Assembly (NCBI RefSeq): GCF_009770985.1
Contig: NZ_WSRW01000003.1
Location: 1,084,908 to 1,148,907 of the forward strand
Length of the DNA stretch: 64,000 nucleotides
Source: Mucilaginibacter lacusdianchii
GTDB taxonomy: Bacteria > Bacteroidota > Bacteroidia > Sphingobacteriales > Sphingobacteriaceae
Direction of reading: 5' to 3'
How positions within the stretch are numbered: the first letter of the stretch is position 1; the number at the start of each line of letters is the position of its first letter. Below the pieces are notes generated by a model. It saw only the letters and a list, made by a program, of their open reading frames with translations, did no database searches and was not told the origin of the DNA. A program made the translations under genes and the position numbers. Of the stretch, positions 1 to 8,426 are shown in pieces.

Positions 1-665
1 CCAGACACATGACCAAGCCGCCATGCGGTTTGACCGATCCCTTTTCCTAAACCAATATGACACCCCACAAAGGTTATATGAGAAGTAGAATGTGATTGGT
101 TGTCGGTATCTAAATCTATACCTATAAGTCCAGGTGCTGTTCCTAATCCTATTTTGACACCCATCCAAGTAGAAAACCTAACACCCACCACTTTAATGCA
201 AGACGTATTGGCTGGGCCGGTATAGAGAATTTGATTTTTTCCATGTCCTTCTATATCCAACCGGCATTCGGCACCAGCAGTTGGTACCACATGGATAGTA
301 TGCGTAATTTTATAGTATTTTAAAGGGCTTGGAATATCCAGCTTATAGCTTTTTTGAATGGCTGCCGTAATGGCCTTTTGAAACGCCTCTGTATCATCTG
401 TAATTCCATCGCCTTTTGCACCAAAAGTTAGTGGTGAAATAATACCTTTAGATTTATATGCACTATCGGCTCGCCTACCAGAACCAACTGTTTTAATCAG
501 ATGTGATACCTGCAGGCTTTTGTGCGGCTTTAAACTTTTAATAGCGTCTGCATGTGTTTTAACGCCTTTTTGCTGGTTTGTAGAATTTACATACACTGCG
601 CCGCAAGTAAACATTAAAGCCAGACAAGCCAACGTTTTTATGAATAAGGAATTAATAATAGCCAT
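1..665 (-). CDS. Secreted pectate-lyase-3-like beta-helix protein (3' end outside window)
   Basis: The reading frame opens at the ATG at 665 and runs off the left edge, so only about 221 N-terminal residues are visible. An N-terminal hydrophobic stretch (residues 8-26) looks like a signal peptide. Residues 81-95 read FGAKGDGITDDTEAF, the hallmark entry motif of the Pectate_lyase_3 / right-handed parallel beta-helix superfamily (pectate lyases, polygalacturonases, phage tailspikes). The family acts on or binds acidic polysaccharides outside the cell; the substrate cannot be read here because the catalytic part would lie in the missing C-terminal region. It is a third beta-helix protein in a window that has two more near the exopolysaccharide genes. 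Confidence 0.75.
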   Translation of the reverse strand, partial: MAIINSLFIKTLACLALMFTCGAVYVNSTNQQKGVKTHADAIKSLKPHKSLQVSHLIKTVGSGRRADSAYKSKGIISPLTFGAKGDGITDDTEAFQKAITAAIQKSYKLDIPSPLKYYKITHTIHVVPTAGAECRLDIEGHGKNQILYTGPANTSCIKVVGVRFSTWMGVKIGLGTAPGLIGIDLDTDNQSHSTSHITFVGCHIGLGKGIGQTAWRLGHVS

Positions 666-856
666 ATAAATTACAGATGATGGGTAATTTACAAATAGGC
701 TTTATCTAAATGCCTTAAATTGGGCAACTGTATAACACTTGGATTATTGTTTGTGAAGTAGTGAGAACCTATTAGCGCGATACCGGAATTAACCCGTTAC
801 TTTATAAATTTATACGACATCATCGTTTATATTACCTGTGCTTTGCAAACAGTCGC

Positions 857-1315
857 TTAATGCTCGTATAAATAAACCATGTTAACAAAACCACTACTTC
901 TGCTCACAACGGCATAGTATTTTAGTTGGGTTTCAGAAAGCTCTGCCAGAATGAACTTTTGGCCGTTAATAACTATTTCTTGCTTAGCAAAGTCGGCTGA
1001 ATAATTAACGCCTTGGAGCTGAGTTTCATTACTACAGCTGGACATACCGTTATCAATTATTAAAGAATACCCGTTGTTGTTGAAGTTATACCTATTATCT
1101 AATTCGCATTCATTTACAGCATTAAAAAGCAATTCTTTGTCTTTTGGATTTGTCGCTGCATTTTTGTCTGTTACAGACCGCTTCCATGGCTTATTGCTAA
1201 GTAATTGCAAATATCTTTTAGCAACATCCTCGCCCGACTCGGAATTATTATCCTTTTTACAAGAAAAAATAAAGCTACTGAATAGCAAAACAGTTAGGTA
1301 AAACTTTGATTTCAT
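857..1315 (-). CDS. Small lipoprotein of unknown function
   Basis: Protein of 152 residues with a classic lipoprotein signal peptide: Lys-rich start, hydrophobic core, and lipidation at Cys19 (IFSC followed by KKD). The acidic residues just after the Cys resemble the export signal that sends Bacteroidota lipoproteins to the cell surface, which is an inference. The mature part is about 130 residues, has two further Cys residues about 25 apart in its middle (near NECELD and SSCSNE) and predicted beta strands. I do not recognise the family. It stands alone, with about 190 bp on its downstream side before the beta-helix gene and 70 bp on its upstream side. Confidence 0.7.
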   Translation of the reverse strand: MKSKFYLTVLLFSSFIFSCKKDNNSESGEDVAKRYLQLLSNKPWKRSVTDKNAATNPKDKELLFNAVNECELDNRYNFNNNGYSLIIDNGMSSCSNETQLQGVNYSADFAKQEIVINGQKFILAELSETQLKYYAVVSRSSGFVNMVYLYEH

Positions 1316-1384
1316 GATTTAACGTTTAGATTTAGAGCAAATTAAATATTATCATCTAGAATTACAAGCTTACATGTCAACATT

Positions 1385-2173
1385 TTAAAGGTGTAAAATC
1401 ACATCTAACCCCCAACGTTCTTCTATACCTAAACCAAATAATGCAAAATCGTATTTAACAGGATCTAACGGATCAAAACTTCGCAAATGTCCGGTCAGTT
1501 CTAAAGCCGTTTGCCAGTCAGTTTGTTTCCGGGTGATGAGCTTGAGTTGGCGGGCTATACGATCTACATGCAAGTCACATGGGCAAATTAAATCTGCAGG
1601 TTTTATGCGGCTCCATAGTCCAAAATCAACTCCGCAATTATCATCACGCACCATCCAACGTAAAAACATATTTAATCGCTTACATGTCGATTTTTGAGAG
1701 GGTGACGAAATATGCTTTTTGGTGCGGTGCGGAAAATCAGGTAGTGAGAAGAAATAGTTTCTAAAATGGTTTAAAGCACTCTCAACACTTGTTTCCTGCA
1801 ATGTTGGGACAAATGCATCTTCCAGACTGTCAAAACGCTGGTAGTGGTATTTGAAAAAACTGATAAAATAAAGCGTATCAATATCATTAAATGTTCGGTG
1901 CTTAAACTGTAACAGCTTTTTTAAATCGGGCTCCTCATGATTAATAATAAAATCATAAGGAGCACCGTCCATCAAAGTAATCAGTTCTTTACATTTTTTG
2001 ATTATGGTTACCCGTTGGCCCCATGCTAGTATGGCCGCCCAAAAGCCCATAATCTCTATATCCTGTTTCAGTGTAAACTGATGCGGAATTACGATAGGGT
2101 CGTTTTCAATAAAAGCAGGCTGATTGTACTGGGCAACCTTAGCATCTAGGAAACCTTTAATATCGGTTACCAT
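1385..2173 (-). CDS. TIGR02757 / DUF2400 family protein
   Basis: Protein of 262 residues matching the TIGR02757 (DUF2400) family, common in Bacteroidota. Visible signature segments are MGFWAAILAWGQR near residue 43, the ICPCDLHVDRIARQL segment near residue 197, and LRSFDPLDPVKYDFALFGLG near the C-terminus. The pattern resembles a helix-hairpin-helix/DNA-glycosylase-like fold, but no activity has been established to my knowledge. Length is normal for the family. It starts 15 bp after the SUKH gene stop, so it probably ends the metB-SUKH-TIGR02757 transcript. Confidence 0.85.
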   Translation of the reverse strand: MVTDIKGFLDAKVAQYNQPAFIENDPIVIPHQFTLKQDIEIMGFWAAILAWGQRVTIIKKCKELITLMDGAPYDFIINHEEPDLKKLLQFKHRTFNDIDTLYFISFFKYHYQRFDSLEDAFVPTLQETSVESALNHFRNYFFSLPDFPHRTKKHISSPSQKSTCKRLNMFLRWMVRDDNCGVDFGLWSRIKPADLICPCDLHVDRIARQLKLITRKQTDWQTALELTGHLRSFDPLDPVKYDFALFGLGIEERWGLDVILHL

Positions 2174-2188
2174 TTGTTAGAACGTTGC

Positions 2189-2602
2189 TTAGAATAATGT
2201 TGCTGAATCACAGTTAATAAGTTTTAAAAATCCTTGGAATGATTGCGCAATGATTTCAGCAGGGCCTTTTTGAGAATGTGAGTATGTCTTATAGATTTCC
2301 TTAGAATCCTTATCAAAGCCATATTGACATACGGATATGAAAAAATCACTAATTACTATATAGTCGGTTGTCTCATCATAATTGCCTATTATTTTATCTA
2401 ACGACCATAATGAAATCATACTATTTCTCCATTCAAAATCTTTGAACCCATCAACAACAGAATACAACAGTTTAAAATCATCAGGAAAATTAAAATTTAT
2501 GATAGATTGTGCTTTCTCAATAGAAGCTAAAGCTGCAGGAGGATTTAATTCGACACCCTCCTGCCTCCATTGATTTAAAATCAATTCTATCCATTGTTCC
2601 AT
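2189..2602 (-). CDS. SMI1/KNR4 (SUKH) domain protein
   Basis: Protein of 137 residues forming a single SUKH domain: an N-terminal helix, the segment FPDDFKLLYSVVDGF (near residue 39; the SUKH family signature is P-x-(D/E)-(Y/F)-x-x-(L/F)-Y), then WSLDKI and a C-terminal helix (IIAQSFQGFLKLI). SUKH proteins are often immunity proteins against contact-dependent or polymorphic toxins, and sometimes stand-alone binding proteins. No toxin gene is seen nearby. The start codon overlaps the metB stop by one base (TAATG), so translation is probably coupled to metB. Confidence 0.8.
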   Translation of the reverse strand: MEQWIELILNQWRQEGVELNPPAALASIEKAQSIINFNFPDDFKLLYSVVDGFKDFEWRNSMISLWSLDKIIGNYDETTDYIVISDFFISVCQYGFDKDSKEIYKTYSHSQKGPAEIIAQSFQGFLKLINCDSATLF

Positions 2603-3741
2603 TACGCTAAAGCGCTTTTTAAATCTTCTAACAAATCTTCAATATCTTCTACTCCTACACTTAAACGCAGCAAGTTGTCGACAACACCAGCGGCCTCACG
2701 GGTTTCTTTCGGAATGGACGCATGCGTCATTGTAGCTGGGTGATTGATTAACGATTCAACACCTCCTAGTGACTCGGCCAACGTAAAAACTTTAAAATTT
2801 GAAGCAACGCGGAAAGTTTCCTGCAAATCGGCGTCTTTCAATACTATTGAAATCATACCCCCAAAGTCGCGCATTTGCTTCGCTGCAATATGGTGGTTAG
2901 GATGATCGGTAAATCCAGGCCAGAAAACACGTTCTACTTTTGGATGGTCTTTAAGGAACTCTGCTACCTGCCGACCGTTTTCGCAGTGCGCTTTCATGCG
3001 GAGGTGGAGCGTTTTAATGCCCCGTAACACTAAAAAGCTATCCATTGGCCCTGGTGTTGCACCGCATGAATTGTAGATAAACCACAGTCGTTTATACAAC
3101 TCCTCATCGTTCATCATCAAAGCGCCCATCACAACATCCGAGTGACCGCCAATATATTTAGTTACCGAGTGCATTACAATATCAGCACCTAAGTCCATTG
3201 GGTTTTGCAGGTAAGGCGAAGCAAATGTATTATCAACCACCAGCGTAAGCTCCAGCTTTTTAGAAATTTCAGCAATAGCTTCAATGTCTACCACCTGCAT
3301 GGTTGGGTTGGTTGGCGTTTCAATCCAAATCATTTTGGTGTTCCTGTTTGCATACTCCTCGATAATGGAAGGATCGCTTAGGTCTACAAAATGAAACGTT
3401 ATACCATAGTTGGCAAATATTTTGGTGAAGATACGGTATGATCCACCGTATAAATCGTTACCGGTAATTACTTCATCTCCGGGTTGCAACAGTTTCATCA
3501 CCGCATCTGTAGCTCCCATGCCGCTTGAAAACGCTAAGCCGAATTTTGCATTTTCTAACGCTGCTAAACAGTCTTCTAATGCTTTACGGGTTGGATTAGT
3601 ACCACGCGAGTACTCATAACCCTGATTATCGCCAGGCGCTTTTTGCCAATAAGTTGATGTTTGGTATATCGGCGTCATTACCGCGCCGTTGCTTGGATCG
3701 GGCTCCTGCCCTGCATGTATAGCTTTAGTTGCGAATTTCAT
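2602..3741 (-). CDS. metB: Cystathionine gamma-synthase / gamma-lyase family PLP enzyme
   Basis: Protein of 379 residues of the Cys/Met metabolism PLP-dependent (fold type I) family. Seen: YSRGTNPTR (44-52), the phosphate-binding SSGMGA (72-77), and the PLP lysine Lys195 in HSVTKYIGGHSDV. Length is typical. The family includes cystathionine gamma-synthase (O-acyl-homoserine plus cysteine to cystathionine), gamma-lyase and beta-lyase, which cannot be separated safely by eye; metB is the conventional name for Bacteroidota homologues. It leads a probable operon with the SUKH and TIGR02757 genes and is separated from proS by an unusual inverted repeat. Confidence 0.88.
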   Translation of the reverse strand: MKFATKAIHAGQEPDPSNGAVMTPIYQTSTYWQKAPGDNQGYEYSRGTNPTRKALEDCLAALENAKFGLAFSSGMGATDAVMKLLQPGDEVITGNDLYGGSYRIFTKIFANYGITFHFVDLSDPSIIEEYANRNTKMIWIETPTNPTMQVVDIEAIAEISKKLELTLVVDNTFASPYLQNPMDLGADIVMHSVTKYIGGHSDVVMGALMMNDEELYKRLWFIYNSCGATPGPMDSFLVLRGIKTLHLRMKAHCENGRQVAEFLKDHPKVERVFWPGFTDHPNHHIAAKQMRDFGGMISIVLKDADLQETFRVASNFKVFTLAESLGGVESLINHPATMTHASIPKETREAAGVVDNLLRLSVGVEDIEDLLEDLKSALA

Positions 3742-3746
3742 AGTTA

Positions 3747-3820
3747 AGTTGTCTGTTGTGAGTTGTCTGTTGTAAGATGGTAATTGTTTTTAGACAACAC
3801 ATCACTCACAACAGACAACT
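3747..3820. repeat. 17-bp perfect inverted repeat with internal direct repeats
   Basis: The arms are 3747-3763 (AGTTGTCTGTTGTGAGT) and 3804-3820, its exact reverse complement. The left arm region also carries a direct duplication of AGTTGTCTGTTGT (3747-3759 and 3761-3773), and AGACAAC occurs twice on the right. It fills the 82-bp gap between proS and metB. It could act as a transcription terminator or mRNA-stabilising hairpin after proS, or be a copy of a dispersed intergenic palindrome. There is no clean U-tract. Confidence 0.7.
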
Positions 3821-3823
3821 AGA

Positions 3824-5296
3824 TTAATAAGCCCTTGCAAATAACACCCTTTGGGTAGATAGTTTACCGGTTAAGATACATTTACCCTCTTCTTGTTTAT
3901 TGTTTAAAGGTATACAACGGATAGTTGCTTTGGTTTCTTCTTTAATGCGTTGCTCTGTTTCAGAAGTGCCATCCCAATGGGCAGATATAAATCCGGGCTT
4001 TTCGTCTAACAAACGTTTAAAGTCTTCGTAATTATCAACTTCAGTAGTATTCTCTTCGCGGAATTTAAAGGCTTTGTCAAAAATGCTTTTTTGAATTTCT
4101 TCCAGCAGCTTTTCAATGTGCTCTGCCAAACCAGCTTGTTGTACGGTTTCCTTAGTTTTAGTATCGCGGCGGGCAAGTTCAACAGTGCCGTTTTGCATAT
4201 CACGGCTACCTATCGCTACACGCAATGGCACACCTTTCAATTCATATTCTGCAAATTTAAAACCTGGGCGTTGGGTATCGCGGTCGTCAAATTTTATAGA
4301 TATGCCTTTGGCCTTAAGTTCTTTGCTTAAGCCATCTACATAGTTTCTTATATTTACCAGCTCTTCGTCGTGCTTATAAATCGGCACAACTACAACCTGT
4401 ATCGGAGCAAGCATTGGCGGCAACACTAAACCAGCATCATCTGAATGAGCCATTACAAGGGCCCCCATTAAACGGGTAGATACTCCCCATGAGGTTGCCC
4501 ATACATAATCAAGCTTCCCTTCTTTGCTGGTATACTTTACATCAAATGCTTTTGCAAAATTTTGTCCTAAAAAATGAGAGGTGCCTGCCTGAAGAGCCTT
4601 GCCATCCTGCATCAGCGCTTCAATACAGTAAGTATCCAAAGCACCGGCAAATCGTTCATTGGCAGTTTTTTTACCTTTTACCACGGGTACGGCTAACCAA
4701 TTTTCGACAAAGTTGGCGTAAACCTCCAACATTTGTTCTGTTTCGGCTACAGCCTCTTCGGCAGTTGCATGAGCCGTATGCCCCTCTTGCCATAAAAATT
4801 CGCTGGTGCGTAAAAATAAACGGGTACGCATTTCCCAGCGCACAACGTTAGCCCACTGGTTAACCAAGATAGGCAAATCCCGGTATGATTGTATCCAACC
4901 TTTATAGGTGTTCCAGATAATGGTTTCAGAAGTTGGCCGAACGATTAATTCTTCTTCTAATTTAGCGTCTTCGTCTACAATAATATTACCCTTGCCATCG
5001 TTTTTCAAACGGTAATGTGTCACTACCGCACATTCCTTGGCAAATCCGTCCACGTGGCTTGCCTCTTTTGAGAAGAAAGATTTTGGTATAAACAACGGAA
5101 AATAGGCATTGCTGTGCCCGGTATCTTTAAACATTTTATCCAACACGGCCTGCATTTTTTCCCAGATAGAATAGCCGTAAGGTTTAATAATCATACAGCC
5201 TCTTACCGGAGAATACTCGGCCAGATCAGCTTTAATTACTAAGTCATTAAACCATTGCGAATAATCTTCGTCTTTACTTATAATCCCCTTGCTCAT
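3824..5296 (-). CDS. proS: Prolyl-tRNA synthetase (type 3)
   Basis: Charges tRNA-Pro with proline in the cytoplasm. The 490-residue length and the C-terminal zinc-binding-like extension ending in a Tyr match the archaeal/eukaryote-like ProS (type 3) that most Bacteroidota use, rather than the longer bacterial form with an editing insertion. Class II motifs seen: RPTSETIIW (about 157-165), FLWQEGHTAHATAEEA (motif 2 loop region), and the anticodon-binding domain from about residue 300 (LAPIQVVVVPIYK). The start ATG at 5296 follows a TAAATTTG -7 element at 5347-5354. Confidence 0.96.
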   Translation of the reverse strand: MSKGIISKDEDYSQWFNDLVIKADLAEYSPVRGCMIIKPYGYSIWEKMQAVLDKMFKDTGHSNAYFPLFIPKSFFSKEASHVDGFAKECAVVTHYRLKNDGKGNIIVDEDAKLEEELIVRPTSETIIWNTYKGWIQSYRDLPILVNQWANVVRWEMRTRLFLRTSEFLWQEGHTAHATAEEAVAETEQMLEVYANFVENWLAVPVVKGKKTANERFAGALDTYCIEALMQDGKALQAGTSHFLGQNFAKAFDVKYTSKEGKLDYVWATSWGVSTRLMGALVMAHSDDAGLVLPPMLAPIQVVVVPIYKHDEELVNIRNYVDGLSKELKAKGISIKFDDRDTQRPGFKFAEYELKGVPLRVAIGSRDMQNGTVELARRDTKTKETVQQAGLAEHIEKLLEEIQKSIFDKAFKFREENTTEVDNYEDFKRLLDEKPGFISAHWDGTSETEQRIKEETKATIRCIPLNNKQEEGKCILTGKLSTQRVLFARAY

Positions 5297-5346
5297 ACTA
5301 AAATTTGTGGAATAGATTTTGACTATTGTATTAATAAATTTACGGC

Positions 5347-5354
5347 CAAATTTA
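5347..5354 (-). promoter_or_regulatory. Probable -7 promoter element of proS
   Basis: On the minus strand this reads TAAATTTG, a perfect match to the Bacteroidota -7 consensus TAnnTTTG, about 50 bp upstream of the proS ATG. No clear -33 TTG was found at 19 bp. Confidence 0.45.
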
Positions 5355-5403
5355 TAAATTTATACGTTATTTGAACTTTTACTTTTTACACTTCACAGGA
5401 TCC

Positions 5404-6285
5404 ATGAAAACTACTATACTAAAGGGAGTTGTGTTGATCAGCGCTCTCGCGCTGGCTTCCTGTTCAACTACTAATCAGCTGGCTTCGTCCACAAAGCAAG
5501 ATGATGATGTTTATTTTAGCGACGCAAAAGCAGGCGACCAACCCGAGTATCGCCAGGTTTTAACACAAGAACGGTATGTGAATGCCGATGAATCTGCAGA
5601 CGAAGATGATTACTATTATTACGATAGTTATTCGTCGCGTATTAATCGTTTTAACTATTCATCGCCATTCGGGTATTACGACGACTATTATTATGGCTAT
5701 AGCCCATATGGCAACGGCGCTTATGCTTATGGCAGTCCTTATGGTTATGGATACGGCGGTGGCTGGGGCTTAAATGTAGGCCTTGGTTTTGGCTATGGTT
5801 ACGGTGGCTACGGACCGTACGGTTATTCACCGTTTGGTTATGGTTATTACGGTTATTCGCCATACTCATATTGGGGTACCGGCTACGGTCTCGGATATGG
5901 TGGCGGCTATCCATACTGGGGAGTTTACTCGGCTTACAGCAGATATTCCAATCCTCGGCCATACCGTGGCTCAGGCGTAGTTGGTGCTAACAATATGCCA
6001 GTTAGAGGTACTCGTACAGGCTATACCGGAGCGTATCCAAATACTATGAATTACCCTGGCAGAACCGTTTACAGTAATGGCAGTTCCGGTTCAGCTTACG
6101 GCAGAAGTACGCCCCGCAATGGAAGCAACGGCAATTATGTGCCACAAGCTCGTCCTCAACGTGGCGAAATTGAAAGACCAGTTTATCAGCCAAGCAGCAC
6201 CAGATCAAGCAGTTCTGGAATGGGTGGCGGTATGTCAGGCGGTGGCGGCGGTAGCAGAGGCGGCGGCCGTCCTTCAAGACCATAA
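5404..6285 (+). CDS. Tyr/Gly-rich lipoprotein
   Basis: The ATG at 5404 is preferred over one at 5371 because it gives a clean lipoprotein signal peptide with lipidation at Cys20 (ALALASCSTT). The mature protein of 293 codons has a short ordinary N-terminal part, an acidic DEDDYYYYDSYSS segment, then a long low-complexity Tyr-Gly-Pro-Ser tract (repeated YGYSPYG / GYGYGG units), and ends in a Gly/Ser/Arg-rich tail. Such composition suggests a disordered or adhesive surface protein, but I do not recognise a function. It lies 21 bp upstream of a FadL-like outer-membrane gene, so the two are likely co-transcribed. Confidence 0.75.
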   Translation: MKTTILKGVVLISALALASCSTTNQLASSTKQDDDVYFSDAKAGDQPEYRQVLTQERYVNADESADEDDYYYYDSYSSRINRFNYSSPFGYYDDYYYGYSPYGNGAYAYGSPYGYGYGGGWGLNVGLGFGYGYGGYGPYGYSPFGYGYYGYSPYSYWGTGYGLGYGGGYPYWGVYSAYSRYSNPRPYRGSGVVGANNMPVRGTRTGYTGAYPNTMNYPGRTVYSNGSSGSAYGRSTPRNGSNGNYVPQARPQRGEIERPVYQPSSTRSSSSGMGGGMSGGGGGSRGGGRPSRP

Positions 6286-6306
6286 TTTTATCACGATTAC
6301 AACTAC

Positions 6307-7761
6307 ATGAAAATTAAATATTACTTAATGGTGATGGCTACAGTAGCCATCACTAAAACAAGTTTTGCTCAATACTCCAGAGACGCTATTCTTTTTTCAA
6401 CTTCCCAACCTGGGTCTACCTCCCGTATTAAAGCGATAGGTAATGCACAAATGGCTGTTGGCGGAGACCTGAGCTCGGTAAGCGGTAACCCTGCAGGTAT
6501 CGGTTTCTTTACACGTTCTGAATTGAGCATAACCCCTGAATTCAACGCTACAGATACTAAATCGACTTACCTTGGCCAAAGTAACAGTGGCAAAAGCAAC
6601 AACGTTAATTTTAATAACGCTGCTGTTGTATTTTATACCCGTTTAAACACGCCAAGAGGGCAAGATAAATCAAAAGGATGGTTAAGTGTTAACTGGGGAG
6701 CATCTTACAACCGCACTAATAACTTTTATCAAAACACTTATTACAGTGGCGTAAACACCAACAGCTCAGTTACTGATTACTATACTAGCCTAGCTAATCA
6801 GGCTCTAGATCAAGGATATAGTTTAGACGGTTATTTAGAGGGCTGGGCATACAACCAAGGATTAATAAATTTTAATACTGGTGCTGACCAATATCAACCA
6901 AGCGGTGCGTTTGGCGGTACGCAAACCAACAGAACTACGTCATCGGGCGGCCAAACAGAGTTGAACTTGTCAATGGGTGCTAACTATAGTAACAAGTTGT
7001 ATTTAGGTTTGGGGCTTGGTTTTACAACCATTCGATATAATACGACAACCAATTTTTCTGAAGACAACGTTACTTTAGCAAATAGACAATATGTTGCTAA
7101 TTACAGTTTTGACCAAGCTACAAGAGGGAATGGCTTCAACGCCCGATTGGGTTTTATTTATAAACCTGTAAATGCTTTAAGAATTGGTGCCACCTTAACC
7201 ACTCCTACTTGGTACACAGTAGATGACGTTTCATCAGAAGGCTTGGCTACTCAATATGCCGGAAGCGCCCGCATGAGCGATGGTGATACGTATCAAACGC
7301 AATATAACTTACGTACACCACTTAAGGTAGCAGGTGGCTTAGCAATATTTGTTGGAAAGTATGGATTTATTACCGGTGATGTTGAATACCTGGATTATTC
7401 TAACACTAAACTAACCAGTAATGAATATAACGTTGATAATGACAATAGAGACATTAGAACGCTTTACCGTTCAACTGTTAATGCCCGCGCAGGTGCAGAA
7501 GCCCGTATAGCTGGCGCATTATTTTTCCGCGGCGGTTATGGTATACAAGGTAACCCATTAAAACAAAACGGAAGCGACATTAAAACTGCTAGTGGTGGTT
7601 TAGGTTACCGTTTCGGTAATTATTATATTGATGCTACGTATACTCATGTAACAACTAAGCAAAATGTGCAGCCATATGATATCGGTGTACAGTACAGCCC
7701 TGTTGCTGCGTTGCAACGTAAAGGTGATAACGCTTATTTAACTTTAGGTATCAGATTTTAA
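6307..7761 (+). CDS. OmpP1/FadL/TodX-like outer-membrane protein
   Basis: Protein of 484 residues with a Sec signal peptide ending near TSFAQ (residue 22). The segment GNAQMAVGGDLSSVSGNPAGIGF just after it is the typical N-terminal hatch signature of the FadL/OmpP1/TodX family (long-chain fatty acid and hydrophobic compound channels). The rest alternates polar and hydrophobic residues as in a beta-barrel and ends in LTLGIRF with a C-terminal Phe, as expected for Bam-inserted proteins. Substrate unknown. Co-directional with the Tyr/Gly-rich lipoprotein upstream and ended by a strong terminator. Confidence 0.85.
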   Translation: MKIKYYLMVMATVAITKTSFAQYSRDAILFSTSQPGSTSRIKAIGNAQMAVGGDLSSVSGNPAGIGFFTRSELSITPEFNATDTKSTYLGQSNSGKSNNVNFNNAAVVFYTRLNTPRGQDKSKGWLSVNWGASYNRTNNFYQNTYYSGVNTNSSVTDYYTSLANQALDQGYSLDGYLEGWAYNQGLINFNTGADQYQPSGAFGGTQTNRTTSSGGQTELNLSMGANYSNKLYLGLGLGFTTIRYNTTTNFSEDNVTLANRQYVANYSFDQATRGNGFNARLGFIYKPVNALRIGATLTTPTWYTVDDVSSEGLATQYAGSARMSDGDTYQTQYNLRTPLKVAGGLAIFVGKYGFITGDVEYLDYSNTKLTSNEYNVDNDNRDIRTLYRSTVNARAGAEARIAGALFFRGGYGIQGNPLKQNGSDIKTASGGLGYRFGNYYIDATYTHVTTKQNVQPYDIGVQYSPVAALQRKGDNAYLTLGIRF

Positions 7762-7780
7762 TTGTTAAAAGCGTTTACAT

Positions 7781-7813
7781 AAAAAAGGCCCGCTAATTTA
7801 GCGGGCCTTTTTT
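7781..7813. terminator. Bidirectional rho-independent terminator
   Basis: A-tract, GGCCCGCTAA stem, 3-base loop, TTAGCGGGCC stem and T-tract. It sits between the convergent FadL-like gene and dps and can serve both. Confidence 0.9.
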
Positions 7814-7837
7814 ATAAAGATAATTTCAGTTTATTTA

Positions 7838-8317
7838 TTAATCTTCATTTACAAATGAGCGTAACATCCAGGTGTTTTTCTCTTTGTACTGCATAAAGCC
7901 GTTTACCATATCATTGGTACCGTCATCTCCAGCATCCGCTGTAATTTCCAAAATCTGGCGTTCCATTTCAATTAAAATGGCCATATCATCTATAAGGGCT
8001 TTAACCAGTTCAGTGTCTTTACGGCCAATAGTGTTAAATTCTTTAATGGTCGAAATTTCAATGTAATCGGCAAATGTGCTGTATGGTGGTTTACCTAAGG
8101 TTAAAATACGTTCTGCCAGTTCGTCAATTGTCTGTACGGCGGTTGTGTACATTTCTTCAAACTTAGCATGCAGTGTAAAAAAGCTTGGACCTTTTATATT
8201 CCAATGGCAACCTCTTATTTTTTGATAATGAATATGATAATTGGCCAGCAGTTCATTTAAATGATCTACAACCGGCTTTACAGCTACTTCGTCTAAGCTT
8301 ATTTCTTTAGCGTCCAT
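7838..8317 (-). CDS. dps: Dps family ferritin-like DNA-protection protein
   Basis: Protein of 159 residues that should form the 12-subunit Dps cage, oxidising Fe(II) with peroxide and protecting DNA. All five ferroxidase ligands are present at the spacing of E. coli Dps: His38 (in GCHWNIKGP), His50, Glu54, Asp65 and Glu69 (E. coli 51, 63, 67, 78, 82). The N-terminal tail is short with few Lys, so direct DNA binding is uncertain. Monocistronic, with a TAGCTTTG -7 element at 8379-8386 and a shared terminator downstream. Confidence 0.95.
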   Translation of the reverse strand: MDAKEISLDEVAVKPVVDHLNELLANYHIHYQKIRGCHWNIKGPSFFTLHAKFEEMYTTAVQTIDELAERILTLGKPPYSTFADYIEISTIKEFNTIGRKDTELVKALIDDMAILIEMERQILEITADAGDDGTNDMVNGFMQYKEKNTWMLRSFVNED

Positions 8318-8378
8318 GATAGTTATTTTTGTGAATTTGTTTAAAGTTTGAACACCATAGTGTAATTAAGTGTTTCAG

Positions 8379-8386
8379 CAAAGCTA
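8379..8386 (-). promoter_or_regulatory. Probable -7 promoter element of dps
   Basis: Minus strand reads TAGCTTTG, matching TAnnTTTG, 62 bp upstream of the dps start codon. No convincing -33 TTG at 19 bp. Confidence 0.45.
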
Positions 8387-8426
8387 ATATTTTACACACC
8401 AATCAGAAAAAGTTATCTTAGCCATC

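Noticed and set aside
4489..4851. 120-codon plus-strand frame inside proS
   Set aside because: Antisense shadow of a conserved tRNA synthetase gene, no domain or start signal.
5651..5962. His/Asn-rich minus-strand frame and two Met-rich plus-strand frames (5582-5773, 5783-5980)
   Set aside because: Shadows of the Tyr/Gly-rich repeat region of the lipoprotein gene.
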